Shown here: in pieces, positions 51,838-61,030 of the stretch
How positions within the stretch are numbered: the stretch's first letter is position 1
How the letters are laid out: every line of letters starts with the position of its first letter
DNA from: an uncultured Fusobacterium sp.
Lineage (GTDB): Bacteria; Fusobacteriota; Fusobacteriia; Fusobacteriales; Fusobacteriaceae
Direction of reading: 5' to 3'
NCBI GenBank assembly: GCA_900542625.1
Contig: UQOH01000002.1
Span: 1 to 64,000 of the forward strand
Length of the DNA stretch: 64,000 nucleotides
Made by a program: the position numbers and the translations under genes
The notes under the pieces: generated by a model
The model's input: only the letters and a program-made list of their open reading frames with translations
Database searches by the model: none
What the model was told of the DNA's origin: nothing

Positions 51838-52710
51838 CTAGAATGTGTATTTCCATCCAACTATAATATCTTGGTAGTTGTCAGCAGTTCTATCTTTTGC
51901 AGATTGTTTTGCTTCTGTATCGCCATTTTCATATTTCCAATCTCTGAACTCATATCCATAGTTAGCATATACTGATAAGTTTTCTGTCCATTGGTAAGAA
52001 CCTCCTAAATAGATTCTGTTTCTTCCAAAGTTATCATAGTGTCTGTATCCAGGCTCTGCACCTTTATATTCATTATCAGCAGCTAAAGTAAATCTACCTT
52101 CAGTAGTTACTGTTAATTTTTCTCCTTTATAAAGAGTTGCATATGCTCTGATTTGGTGCTCTAAATAATAATCTTTTTCACCATCTTTTACATCTCCCAT
52201 TTGTTGAACATAGTTGATAAAATATCCAACTTTTAATGGTCCGTATTGTAACCCGATTGGGAATACCTCAAACTGTAATGTATCTTGTTTAGCACTTCCG
52301 TTTTCTGCTTGATACCAGATATCCCCTGCAGACCATAACATTCCGTGTTTATAGTCCCATCTAGCATACCATCTGTCATATTCTTTAGTTCCTCTGAATC
52401 TAGCTCCTAATTTTAATTCATCAGTAACTTTGTTCCATACATCTATTTGTAGTCTATGGTTTTTGCTGCTGATGTCGCTGTTATCTCCTAAGTTTATTCC
52501 CCATTGTTTACCAGCTTGTAAACCAAATGTCCAATCTTCATATTTTAATCCAACCATGTTGAATAAGTTAACTTCATCAAAATCTTCATTTCCTGCTTGG
52601 TTTTCTATTTCGATTTCTTGTCCAACATGTGTAACTTCTAATTTTGGCTGTTCAGCATAAGCTGCAGCAACGATTCCTAATGATGCTAATAAAAGTGCTA
52701 CTTTTCTCAT
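51838..52710 (-). CDS. FomA-type outer membrane barrel protein
   Basis: Exported barrel protein of 290 residues from the ATG at 52710, which has GGAGG upstream and begins the signal peptide MRKVALLLASLGIVAAAYA; the longer frame to 52740 is not used. It lacks the Glu/Pro-rich linker of the two relatives and goes straight into LEVTHVGQEIEIENQAGNEDF, then strand-turn repeats to a C-terminal WKYTF. The promoter TTTACA-N17-TATTAT (52790-52818) has the same -35 as the gene at 53150. The 5' untranslated region forms a hairpin (ACGTATGTG with CATATACGT). Substrate unknown. Confidence 0.85.
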   Translation of the reverse strand: MRKVALLLASLGIVAAAYAEQPKLEVTHVGQEIEIENQAGNEDFDEVNLFNMVGLKYEDWTFGLQAGKQWGINLGDNSDISSKNHRLQIDVWNKVTDELKLGARFRGTKEYDRWYARWDYKHGMLWSAGDIWYQAENGSAKQDTLQFEVFPIGLQYGPLKVGYFINYVQQMGDVKDGEKDYYLEHQIRAYATLYKGEKLTVTTEGRFTLAADNEYKGAEPGYRHYDNFGRNRIYLGGSYQWTENLSVYANYGYEFRDWKYENGDTEAKQSAKDRTADNYQDIIVGWKYTF

Positions 52711-52789
52711 AATAAAATCCTCCTCAATATATTTTCTCATTTCTCAATTTTTACGTATATGTTCACGAGCACATACGTTCTCGCTTTTA

Positions 52790-52818
52790 ATAATACACTA
52801 TTTTCTAAATTTTGTAAA
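52790..52818 (-). promoter_or_regulatory. Promoter of the porin at 51838
   Basis: On the minus strand TTTACA (52818-52813), a 17-base spacer, TATTAT (52795-52790). The leader contains a stem-loop at about 52752-52777. The remaining gap 52819-53083 is AT-rich with no ORF that I can support. Confidence 0.7.
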
Positions 52819-53083
52819 TAGTTTTTTTGATATTTTTGTTTTTATTTTACTTTTTTTTTACTAAAATAATACATATTATTTAAATTGTATTTATTTAATG
52901 GCATTTAAAAGATGTTTTATTCCTGAAGTAAAAAATATTTTAATTCTATTATTTGAAATTTTTAGCTGATTTTTAACATCTATTTTATAATTTTTTTATT
53001 CTATCAAATTATCAAAAGTGTTATGTTTTTAATATAAATATCCGGTTTTTCATTTACTGTTCTGTCATATATAAAAATCTACA

Positions 53084-53114
53084 TAAAAAAAGAGAGGTTT
53101 TAAAAACCTCTCTT
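53084..53114 (-). terminator. Terminator after the porin at 53150
   Basis: On the minus strand AAGAGAGGTTT pairs perfectly with AAACCTCTCTT, three-base loop, followed by TTTTTATG. It is 36 bases after the stop. Confidence 0.85.
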
Positions 53115-53149
53115 AAAAAATTTTATTATTTTTAATTTACTAGATTAAA

Positions 53150-54106
53150 CTAGAATGTGTAAGTCCATCCAATGTAGAACTCTCCATAGTATTTATTAGA
53201 GTCTTTATCTGTTTGATCTCCAACACCTTTTCCGTTTTTATCTCCTTCTAGTTCCCATTTGAACATATCATATTCATAGTATCCATCTATTGTTAAGTTT
53301 TCAGTAACTTTATATGATGCGTTTAACCATAAGATATGAGAGTCTGCATCATGTTTATAAGAATAAGTATTGTTATCAGCTAATTCTAAATTATTAGCAA
53401 ATTCCCATCCATATTGTACTCCAACATTTAATTTTTCTCCAGAGTAAATAGGCATAGATAATCTTAATTGATGTCTGAACCAGTAGTCAACTCCATGATT
53501 ATCTCCTACTGCAACAATATTTTCAGATTTTACATAGTATCCAGCAGTTACAGGACCAACTGTTACTGCAACTGGAGTACCTTCAAAGTACCATCCATCA
53601 TTAGCTGCTGTAGAAGCTGCTGTAGATTCAGTATTATTTGATTGGTAAGCTACATCCATGTTTCCAGAGAACATTCCGTAAGCATATTTACCTCTTAAAT
53701 AGAATCTGTCTTTATCTTTTTCTTGTCTCCATCTAGCTCCTAAAGAGTAGTTATCGAATTTTCTCCAAGCATCCATATCAATTCTGAATCCTCCTGTAGA
53801 GTTGATATGATCATCTGTATCTACTTTCCAAGTTTTTCTTGCCATTAATCCGAATGTCCAGTCGTCTCCGTATGCTAATCCAACAGAGTTAGAGAAGTGC
53901 ATTCCTTCAGCTATGTCTGCTTTGTTTCCAGAAGTGTTGTCAAACTCTAATCCTTGTCCAAAAGATGTTACTCTTAAAGTAGGTGCTTCAACAGCTTTAA
54001 CTTCTTCAACAACTACAACTTCTTCTACTGCAGGTACAACTTCTTTTGCATAAGCAACTGAAGATACTAATGATAATGCTCCTAATAAAAGTGCTAACTT
54101 TTTCAT
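53150..54106 (-). CDS. FomA-type outer membrane barrel protein
   Basis: Exported barrel protein of 318 residues from the ATG at 54106, chosen because GGAGGAG lies upstream and it opens the signal peptide MKKLALLLGALSLVSSVAYA; the longer frame to 54163 is not used. A linker KEVVPAVEEVVVVEEVKAVEA precedes barrel strands ending in WTYTF. The first 60 residues are nearly the same as in the MerR-controlled porin at 30888, which suggests duplication. Its promoter TTTACA-N17-TATAAA looks constitutive and strong, so it may be the major porin of this cluster. Confidence 0.87.
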   Translation of the reverse strand: MKKLALLLGALSLVSSVAYAKEVVPAVEEVVVVEEVKAVEAPTLRVTSFGQGLEFDNTSGNKADIAEGMHFSNSVGLAYGDDWTFGLMARKTWKVDTDDHINSTGGFRIDMDAWRKFDNYSLGARWRQEKDKDRFYLRGKYAYGMFSGNMDVAYQSNNTESTAASTAANDGWYFEGTPVAVTVGPVTAGYYVKSENIVAVGDNHGVDYWFRHQLRLSMPIYSGEKLNVGVQYGWEFANNLELADNNTYSYKHDADSHILWLNASYKVTENLTIDGYYEYDMFKWELEGDKNGKGVGDQTDKDSNKYYGEFYIGWTYTF

Positions 54107-54180
54107 AATAAAATCTCCTCCTTGAATAAATTTCTCGTTTTTCTCGCTAATGTGCTTTCTCAAGGCACAATCATATTATC

Positions 54181-54209
54181 TTTATAACCTATTTTTTGAT
54201 ATTTGTAAA
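54181..54209 (-). promoter_or_regulatory. Promoter of the porin at 53150
   Basis: On the minus strand TTTACA (54209-54204), a 17-base spacer, TATAAA (54186-54181). The leader has a small hairpin (TGTGC with GCACA, about 54149-54169). The rest of the gap to 54409 shows no gene. Confidence 0.7.
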
Positions 54210-54409
54210 TACTTTTTGAAAATTTATTTTTTTTGACCTGTTTTTATATTTATTCCTTACACTATTTCCATTTTAGTACTGTCAATTTTTGGGACTTACA
54301 CCACACTTGTTCTTTTTTCAAATTTAAAAATTCTCTTATTTTTTCATTTATCCCTTTATTTTTAACTACTTCTTTTTTCAAAAATTTATAATATTTTTAT
54401 TATTAATAT

Positions 54410-56071
54410 CTATATTCCTAATTTCTCTATTAATTCTTCATAACTTCTATCCCATTTAGACCACTCTTCATCTTTTGTACCATTTGTATAAGTAGTTACT
54501 AAATATTTATTTTTAGCTGTTGAACGGACTGCTATTCCTTCTTGTTTATATTCTTCTCCATTAAACTTGTAATTTCTAACTGCTCTTATTTCTCCTGAAG
54601 AATAATAACTACTTTCTATTTTCATTTTTCCATCTTCTCTATAAATCTCTTTTTTTATTAATGTTTTACCACTGCACCAAGAAAATTCACCTGTCTTTAA
54701 ACCATTTTTATAAATAACTTCTCCATATCTTGATTCTTTCCATTTACCTTCTCTTTTTCCATTTATGTATTCTCCTTCTAAAACAATTTTTCCTGTTTCA
54801 CCAATAAAACATTTATAATTTCCATTTAATTTACCATCTTTATAATATCCCTCTTCACATTTATTCCCATTATAATCATACGAAACAAACTTTCCTTGAG
54901 CTAAATCATTTTCATATTGTATAACCTCTCTTACCCGACAGTATATTTCACTTTTTTCATCAAAAATACTTATATTCTTTTCTCTAATCCATTCTCCTTG
55001 CTTCTTCCCATTTTCATCAACTTCCCATTTACGCAGTTCATGATAATAATCATCAAAATGATTTTCGGCATATAATTTGCCATTTATATATTTTTGAATT
55101 GCTCTTTTTTCACCATCTGTATCGTATATTACCCATTCTCCATCTTTCATATTATCTATATAGCTTCCTTCACTTTCTTCATATCTATCATGTTCTACCC
55201 ATTTTCCTTGTTTTCTTCCATATTCATCTTTAAAATTTATTTTTTCTGTCAATAAATTTATTTGATTATATTTATTTACCACTATGTCTATAATATTTTC
55301 TTTACTTTCACCCATAATTTTTTCCAATACTTCCAGCTTTTTTTCTGTTTCTTTTTTTAAAAGTAATCCTGTTTTTTTATTTGAATTAAAATCTATTTCT
55401 TTTAACATTTCGTATATATTCTCTGAAATTTTATCTGTTATTTTTTCTATTAAAAATTCATAATTTATCTCTTTCTCATTTCTTTCTTCCTCATTTTTAT
55501 TTTTTATAACTGCAATAAACTCTCCTTCTTTTGTAAATAAAATTTCATCTCCTATTATTCTGTCATTATCATAAATTCTTTCTTTATATCTTCCATCTGG
55601 ATATATGTATTTTGATTTTCCATGTACAGCATCATTAACATAAATTATATGTTCTTCACAATAATTCATAAACTTTCTTATAGCTGTACCATTTTTAGTT
55701 CCATTTCTATAATATCTTTCTTCCAGCCCTCCATTTTTCCATATATATAATGAACTTCCTTCTCTTACTCCATTTTTATAATTACATTTTTCCATATTTC
55801 CTGAAATATAATTATATATAACTTCTCCTTCTAACATTTCCTCTTTGCAGTATCCTCTTGTACATCCTCTTTCTCTATTCCAAATTACTATATTACCATT
55901 TCTTAATCCATTTTTATAATATCCCCACTCTCCAAATCCTGTTGTTTCATCTGATAAATTATCAAAATATCCAAACATACATAATCCACTATAATTTCCT
56001 TTTCTTCTTTCTGAAATACTGTTTAACTTATAGCATTTCATAATTTCTTTTCCTACTTTAATTTCTTTCAT
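54410..56071 (-). CDS. MORN_2-repeat protein with central helical insert
   Basis: A 553-residue protein without signal peptide or membrane segment. Two blocks of MORN_2/YwqK-type repeats (units like GYYKNGLRNGNIVIW and EGEYINGKREGKWKE) lie at about 35-195 and 285-520. Between them, about 200-285 (EEERNEKEINYEFLIEKITDKISENIYEML) is helical and charged. Such repeats are abundant in fusobacterial genomes and are often annotated as YwqK family antitoxins, but no toxin gene is adjacent. AAAGGAG precedes the ATG. It lies between hppA and the porin pair. Function unknown; a beta-sheet binding scaffold is likely. Confidence 0.8.
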   Translation of the reverse strand: MKEIKVGKEIMKCYKLNSISERRKGNYSGLCMFGYFDNLSDETTGFGEWGYYKNGLRNGNIVIWNRERGCTRGYCKEEMLEGEVIYNYISGNMEKCNYKNGVREGSSLYIWKNGGLEERYYRNGTKNGTAIRKFMNYCEEHIIYVNDAVHGKSKYIYPDGRYKERIYDNDRIIGDEILFTKEGEFIAVIKNKNEEERNEKEINYEFLIEKITDKISENIYEMLKEIDFNSNKKTGLLLKKETEKKLEVLEKIMGESKENIIDIVVNKYNQINLLTEKINFKDEYGRKQGKWVEHDRYEESEGSYIDNMKDGEWVIYDTDGEKRAIQKYINGKLYAENHFDDYYHELRKWEVDENGKKQGEWIREKNISIFDEKSEIYCRVREVIQYENDLAQGKFVSYDYNGNKCEEGYYKDGKLNGNYKCFIGETGKIVLEGEYINGKREGKWKESRYGEVIYKNGLKTGEFSWCSGKTLIKKEIYREDGKMKIESSYYSSGEIRAVRNYKFNGEEYKQEGIAVRSTAKNKYLVTTYTNGTKDEEWSKWDRSYEELIEKLGI

Positions 56072-56115
56072 CTTCTTTTCTCCTTTTTTTAATAATATTT
56101 ATATTCAAAAAAAAC

Positions 56116-56145
56116 AAAAACGACGCAGAAAACTGCGCCGCCTTT
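56116..56145 (-). terminator. Terminator after hppA
   Basis: On the minus strand CGGCGCAG pairs with CTGCGTCG (one G-T) around TTTT, followed by TTTTTGTTTT. It is 20 bases after the hppA stop. Confidence 0.85.
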
Positions 56146-56164
56146 ATTTTTATTAAATATTAAA

Positions 56165-58174
56165 TTACATAAATTTTACGAATAATGGAACTAATACTAG
56201 AGAAACTATAGTCATTAGTTTGATTAAGATGTTAAGAGCTGGTCCAGATGTATCTTTGAATGGGTCTCCTACTGTATCCCCAACAACTGCAGCCTTATGT
56301 CTGTCAGAACCTTTACCGTCACCTTTGTATCCACCTTCGATTTGTTTCTTACCGTTATCCCAAGCTCCTCCAGCGTTTGCCATCATGATAGCCATTAAGA
56401 TACCAGTAACAAGAGAACCTGCTAAAAGTCCTCCAAGAGCTTCAACTGACCATAATCCAACAACTACTGGAGCAACGATTGCTAGTAATCCAGGAACGAT
56501 CATTTGTTTTAATGAAGAGTGAGTTGAAATTTCAACACATTTTTTATAGTCAGGTTTAACTTTTCTTTCCATAATTCCAGGCATTTCTCTGAACTGTCTT
56601 CTAACTTCTTCAACCATTTCCATAGCTGCTTTACCAACTGCTGTCATAGTTAATGCAGAGAATAAGAATGTTAACATACCTCCGATAAATAATCCAACGA
56701 TTACATCTGGGTTAGTAACGTCTATTCTTAATTCGTCAGCTGTTAAGTTATTAACTGCTTCTCTGTATGATGCGAATAGAGATAATGCTGTAAGAGCTGC
56801 AGAACCAACTGCAAATCCTTTACCAACTGCTGCTGTTGAGTTTCCAACTGCGTCTAGTTTGTCTGTACATTCTCTAACTTCGTGAGGAAGATCTGACATT
56901 TCAGCGATTCCACCTGCGTTGTCTGCAACTGGTCCGTAAGCGTCAACTGCTACTACCATTCCAGTAGTTGCAAGCATTCCAACTGCAGCTATAGCGATTC
57001 CATATAATCCAGCTGATTTAAATGCTACTAAGATTGCACCAGAAATAACTACGATAGGAGCAACTGTTGATTCCATACCAACTGCTAATCCTTCGATAAT
57101 TGCTGTTGCTGCTCCTGTTGAAGCTGCATCAGAAATTCTGTTAACTGCTGTTTTACCAGTATCTGTATAGATTCCTGTGAAGTAAGCAATTAAGATTCCT
57201 GCTACTAATCCTGCAACGATAGCTCCGAATACACCCATAGGCATTTGTAAGTATTTAACGATTCCAAAAGAAGCGATTATTGTTAAAACACCAGCGATTC
57301 TTGTTCCACCTTCTAATTTAGCGTGAACTTTTGTAGGATCATCTGTTTTAACTGTAACTGTTGCAATGATTGATGCAATGATTCCGAAAGCTGATAAAAT
57401 AACTGGAGCTACTGCATATCCCATTACACCTGTTGCTTCATAAGATAAGAATCCTAATGTAACTGCTGCTATTATTGAACCAACATAAGATTCGAATAAG
57501 TCAGCACCCATTCCTGCAACGTCCCCAACGTTATCTCCAACGTTGTCAGCGATTGTAGCTGGGTTTCTTGGGTCATCTTCAGGAATTCCTGCTTCAACTT
57601 TACCAACTAGGTCAGCACCAACGTCAGCAGCTTTAGTATAGATTCCTCCACCAACTCTTGCAAATAGAGCTATTGAAGATGCTCCCATTCCAAATCCAGT
57701 GATGTCAGTAAATCCAACTGCGTCTTTTCCCATAAATAACATTAATAAAGAAAGCATTAACATACCTAATCCAACAACTGAAAGTCCCATTACTGCTCCA
57801 CCGGCGAATGCTACGTCAAGAGCTTTTGCAAGTCCTCCCTCTTTAGCTGCGATAGATGTTCTTCCGTTTGCTTTAGTAGCTATTCTCATTCCGATGTTTC
57901 CAGCAAGAGCTGATGTTAAAGCTCCTAATACGAATGCGATTGCTGTGTTAACAGAAATGAATATTCCTAATGCTGCACCAACGATAATTACGAACCAGAT
58001 AAGGATTTTGTATTCAGCAACAAGGAATGCCATTGCTCCTTCTCTGATAGCTTCTGTAATTTCAGCTACTTTTGGAATGTTAATTTCATAACTTTCCACT
58101 TTTTTAGAATAATAGAATGCAGCTGCTAGTGCAACAATACCTGCTACTATTCCAAGATACATGATTTGTTCCAT
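56165..58174 (-). CDS. hppA: Membrane-bound pyrophosphatase, K+-dependent type
   Basis: Integral membrane ion pump driven by pyrophosphate, 669 residues with about sixteen helices. The PPi-binding motif is [19 protein letters not shown] (about residues 200-218), and the C-terminal [22 protein letters not shown] is conserved. [10 protein letters not shown] has Ala where K+-independent pumps have Lys, so it should need K+. K+-dependent forms pump Na+ or H+; which cannot be decided here, though Na+ would suit a fusobacterium. Promoter TTGAAA-N17-TATAAT (58211-58239) lies in the apbE 3' end; the ribosome site is AGGGGG. Confidence 0.95.
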   Translation of the reverse strand: MEQIMYLGIVAGIVALAAAFYYSKKVESYEINIPKVAEITEAIREGAMAFLVAEYKILIWFVIIVGAALGIFISVNTAIAFVLGALTSALAGNIGMRIATKANGRTSIAAKEGGLAKALDVAFAGGAVMGLSVVGLGMLMLSLLMLFMGKDAVGFTDITGFGMGASSIALFARVGGGIYTKAADVGADLVGKVEAGIPEDDPRNPATIADNVGDNVGDVAGMGADLFESYVGSIIAAVTLGFLSYEATGVMGYAVAPVILSAFGIIASIIATVTVKTDDPTKVHAKLEGGTRIAGVLTIIASFGIVKYLQMPMGVFGAIVAGLVAGILIAYFTGIYTDTGKTAVNRISDAASTGAATAIIEGLAVGMESTVAPIVVISGAILVAFKSAGLYGIAIAAVGMLATTGMVVAVDAYGPVADNAGGIAEMSDLPHEVRECTDKLDAVGNSTAAVGKGFAVGSAALTALSLFASYREAVNNLTADELRIDVTNPDVIVGLFIGGMLTFLFSALTMTAVGKAAMEMVEEVRRQFREMPGIMERKVKPDYKKCVEISTHSSLKQMIVPGLLAIVAPVVVGLWSVEALGGLLAGSLVTGILMAIMMANAGGAWDNGKKQIEGGYKGDGKGSDRHKAAVVGDTVGDPFKDTSGPALNILIKLMTIVSLVLVPLFVKFM

Positions 58175-58210
58175 TTTTATTTAACCCCCTAAATTTTTTT
58201 GTTCCTTAGT

Positions 58211-58239
58211 ATTATATTAGTTTCTCCGTTTTATTTCAA
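58211..58239 (-). promoter_or_regulatory. Promoter of hppA
   Basis: On the minus strand TTGAAA (58239-58234), a 17-base spacer, TATAAT (58216-58211). The -35 overlaps the stop region of apbE. Confidence 0.7.
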
Positions 58240-59243
58240 GCATTTTCTTTTTTCCATTTAAAACTTTTTGTAGTTTTTATTACATTGTTCACGTCAACTA
58301 TCAATACTTGAATATTTTCCTTTTCTGCAAAATTAAAAATTTCTTCTGTGTCCATATTAAAGAAAGCTGTGGAATACATATCTGCCAGAAAAGCTGAATC
58401 ACATATAACCACTACAAGTTTTTTGTCTTTTACAGGATAACCTGTAGTTTTATCCATTATGTGATGATATTTCTGTCCGTTAATTTCTACGTAGGTTTGA
58501 TAATCTCCTGATATCCCAAGAGCTTTTCCCTCTATTTCTGCTATTCCCAAAATTTTATTTGAAGTGCTTGGATCCTGTATTCCTATTTTCCAAGGAGTAC
58601 CGTCAGCCTTTCCTCCAACTGTAGAAATACTCGATATAGAAGAAATAAATCCATATTTTATTCCCTCTTCAGCCAGAATTTTTTTACCCTCTTCCACCGC
58701 ATATCCTTTAAGGAAAGAGCCTGTATCAATCTCTTTTACAGGCTTATTTATTTTTAACAGATTTCCTTCTAAAACAACTTTCTCAAAATCAACATACTTT
58801 AAAGTTTCCTTTAGTTCTGCTTCACTGGGAATATTCTCTCTTCCATCTGAAAAAAATCCCCATGTTTCTAAAAGAGGAGATACAGTTATATCATATTTTC
58901 CATGACTTAACTCATATACTCTTCTCACTTCATTAAAAAGCATTACCCCTTCAGAATCAAGAACAGCCTCTTTATTTTCGGAATTATTTAAATTGTAGAT
59001 TATTGAACCTTTTGTTTTGCTGTTATATTTTGAATCTATCTCTGCTATTTTATCAAAAGCTTTATCCATAGCAGATTTTGCAGTTTTTTCATTTTCTGAA
59101 TAAACTATTATCTGAATGTATGTTCCAAAAAGAAATCTGTCCTCTGTAAATCTTTTTTCTGCTGTCCCGCTGATTTCTTTCTGACCGCATCCAAACATCG
59201 TTAACAGTATCAAAATCAAAAATATGATTTTTTTCATATTCAT
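58236..59243 (-). CDS. apbE: FAD:protein FMN transferase lipoprotein
   Basis: Periplasmic enzyme that attaches FMN to Thr/Ser of target proteins, 335 residues. The lipobox LTMFGC (Cys about 20) marks membrane anchoring. RFLFGTYIQI, DTGSFLKGYAVEEG and GKADGTPWKIGIQDP belong to the ApbE fold, and DKTTGYPVKDK and DSAFLADMYSTAFF carry metal-binding residues. It is last in the yicC-gmk-rpoZ-apbE run. Possible clients include Rnf/Nqr-type proteins outside the window and perhaps the exported flavodoxin at 49304. Confidence 0.94.
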   Translation of the reverse strand: MNMKKIIFLILILLTMFGCGQKEISGTAEKRFTEDRFLFGTYIQIIVYSENEKTAKSAMDKAFDKIAEIDSKYNSKTKGSIIYNLNNSENKEAVLDSEGVMLFNEVRRVYELSHGKYDITVSPLLETWGFFSDGRENIPSEAELKETLKYVDFEKVVLEGNLLKINKPVKEIDTGSFLKGYAVEEGKKILAEEGIKYGFISSISSISTVGGKADGTPWKIGIQDPSTSNKILGIAEIEGKALGISGDYQTYVEINGQKYHHIMDKTTGYPVKDKKLVVVICDSAFLADMYSTAFFNMDTEEIFNFAEKENIQVLIVDVNNVIKTTKSFKWKKENA

Positions 59244-59253
59244 AATTTCATTC

Positions 59254-59472
59254 CTACTTAACTACTGGTGTATCTTCTTCATTAGTATAAGTTAATTTTC
59301 CTTCTACTATTTCTTTAAAAACTCTTTTTACTAAAGTATCTTTTTTATTTACTTTTACTAAAAGAGGCGATCCGCTTACAAGTTCTCTTACTCTTTTTCC
59401 TGAAGTTATAGTAAGAATATATTTATTTGGTATTTTTTCTAAAAGAGCATCATAAGTAATATCTTGTTTCAT
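59254..59472 (-). CDS. rpoZ: RNA polymerase omega subunit
   Basis: A 72-residue protein between gmk and apbE. Residues 1-45 (MKQDITYDALLEKIPNKYILTITSGKRVREL) follow the omega pattern, with the conserved ITSGKRVREL helix; family members have KRARQL or similar. The acidic tail is typical. The place directly after gmk is the classic location of rpoZ. Confidence 0.9.
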   Translation of the reverse strand: MKQDITYDALLEKIPNKYILTITSGKRVRELVSGSPLLVKVNKKDTLVKRVFKEIVEGKLTYTNEEDTPVVK

Positions 59473-59480
59473 AATTCCTC

Positions 59481-60035
59481 CTAATTTTTACTGTTTATTA
59501 TATTAATTAATTGTTCACAAGAATTTTCCACTGTATAGTTTACTATTGAAGTGTCGTATAGGTTTTCATATTCAAGTTCTTTCAAAGAGTTTTTTAATCT
59601 AAGCTGTATAGTTTCTTCACTATCAGTTTTTCTTCCTCTTAATCTTTTTTCCAAATCGTCCATTGTTGGAGTCTTAAAGAATATTAGATTTGCATCTGGA
59701 TATTGTTCTTTAACCTGAAGTCCTCCCTGCACATCTATTTCAAGAATAACATTTTCCCCGGCTGCCAATCGAGATTCCACTTCTGCTTTTAAAGTTCCAT
59801 AATAATTTTCATGTACTTTTGCATGTTCTAAAAATTCACCGTTTCTTAATTTTTCTTCAAATTGTGGAATTGTAAGAAAATAGTAATCTTTTCCATCCAC
59901 TTCTCCTTCACGAGGTTTTCTAGTAGTTGCTGAAGTAGCTAAGTTAATATTTAACATCTTCCTGACAAGCCTGCAGATTGTTGACTTCCCTGCACCGCTA
60001 GGTCCTGAAACTACAAATAAGTTTCCCTTTTTCAT
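59481..60035 (-). CDS. gmk: Guanylate kinase
   Basis: Cytosolic GMP/dGMP kinase, 184 residues. The P-loop is VVSGPSGAGKSTICR. SATTRKPREGEVDGKDYYFLT, LEHAKVHENYYGTL and ILEIDVQGG are the GMP-binding blocks. It lies eight bases before rpoZ and after yicC. Confidence 0.96.
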   Translation of the reverse strand: MKKGNLFVVSGPSGAGKSTICRLVRKMLNINLATSATTRKPREGEVDGKDYYFLTIPQFEEKLRNGEFLEHAKVHENYYGTLKAEVESRLAAGENVILEIDVQGGLQVKEQYPDANLIFFKTPTMDDLEKRLRGRKTDSEETIQLRLKNSLKELEYENLYDTSIVNYTVENSCEQLINIINSKN

Positions 60036-60092
60036 AATTTCCTTTCTCCTTTAATTTAAGTCTGTCAAAGTTATTTACCGTTTCCAGAATAA

Positions 60093-60965
60093 TTACTCTA
60101 TATTCATTGCCTGTTCTCTTATTTTTTCTATCTCATTCTTGCATTCAACAACAAGTTTTGATATTTCATAAGAATTTGATTTTACTCCTGAAGTATTAAG
60201 CTCTCTGAACATCTCTTGAAGTATAAAATCTATTTTTTTCCCAACTGTAGAGCTGTCTGAATCAAGCTCTATTTTAAGCTGTTTTAAATGGCTTTCAAGT
60301 CTTGATATCTCTTCTGAAATATCACTTTTATCTGTAAACAAAAGTATTTCTTTCAAAATATCCTCTTCTTTAAACTCTATTTCTCCTCTTATAGAATCCA
60401 GTCTTTTTATAAGTTTATCCTTATAAATTTTTACAACTTCTTCTTTGTGAGATTTTATTATCTCAACTCTTTCTTCTATAAAGGCTACTCTTTCTTTGAA
60501 GTATTCTCTCAGTCTTTCTCCCTCTTCCATTTTAAACTTTATAAAATCTTTCAGCATTTCATCAAGTTTTTCTGTAAGAATTACTTCATAACCATCTGTA
60601 TCATTTTCTTTCTTCTTTATTACATTTAAGTTTCTTACCAGATAATCCATCTTATTAGTAAATGTATTTCCCAGTTTTTCTTCCATTTCATTTAAAAGAT
60701 TAAGATATGCTTTACATATATTTTCATCATATTCAAACATATTCTCATTTTCTCTTTTATCTTCAAAATCTATTTTTAAATCAACGCTTCCTCTTGTAAC
60801 AACTTCTCCCACTTGTGTTCTTATTTTATTTTCTAAAAAATTAAGTACACTTGGAAGTTTTATTTTCAGATTAAGACTTTTGTTGTTTACGCTCTTAATC
60901 TCCATTCCTATCTGAAAGTTTTCATCTTGATAAGAAAGCTTTGAATAACCTGTCATACTTCTCAT
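60093..60965 (-). CDS. yicC: YicC/YloC family endoribonuclease
   Basis: A 290-residue protein beginning MRSMTGYSKLSYQ, the family signature. The C-terminal block (DUF1732 type) has EISRLESHLKQL, KKIDFILQEMFRELNTSGVKS and LVVECKNEIEKIREQAMNIE. YicC proteins have endoribonuclease activity. It heads the yicC-gmk-rpoZ-apbE run and follows the rpoC terminator. Confidence 0.93.
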   Translation of the reverse strand: MRSMTGYSKLSYQDENFQIGMEIKSVNNKSLNLKIKLPSVLNFLENKIRTQVGEVVTRGSVDLKIDFEDKRENENMFEYDENICKAYLNLLNEMEEKLGNTFTNKMDYLVRNLNVIKKKENDTDGYEVILTEKLDEMLKDFIKFKMEEGERLREYFKERVAFIEERVEIIKSHKEEVVKIYKDKLIKRLDSIRGEIEFKEEDILKEILLFTDKSDISEEISRLESHLKQLKIELDSDSSTVGKKIDFILQEMFRELNTSGVKSNSYEISKLVVECKNEIEKIREQAMNIE

Positions 60966-60992
60966 GGGTTAACTCCTTATTATTGAGATGAC

Positions 60993-61022
60993 AAAATAGG
61001 CGACAAGGAAGTCGCCTATTTT
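60993..61022 (-). terminator. Terminator after rpoC
   Basis: On the minus strand AAAATAGGCGAC pairs perfectly with GTCGCCTATTTT around a six-base loop, followed by GTCATC; the T-run is inside the stem end. It is eight bases after the rpoC stop. Confidence 0.85.
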
Positions 61023-61030
61023 ATTTTAAA

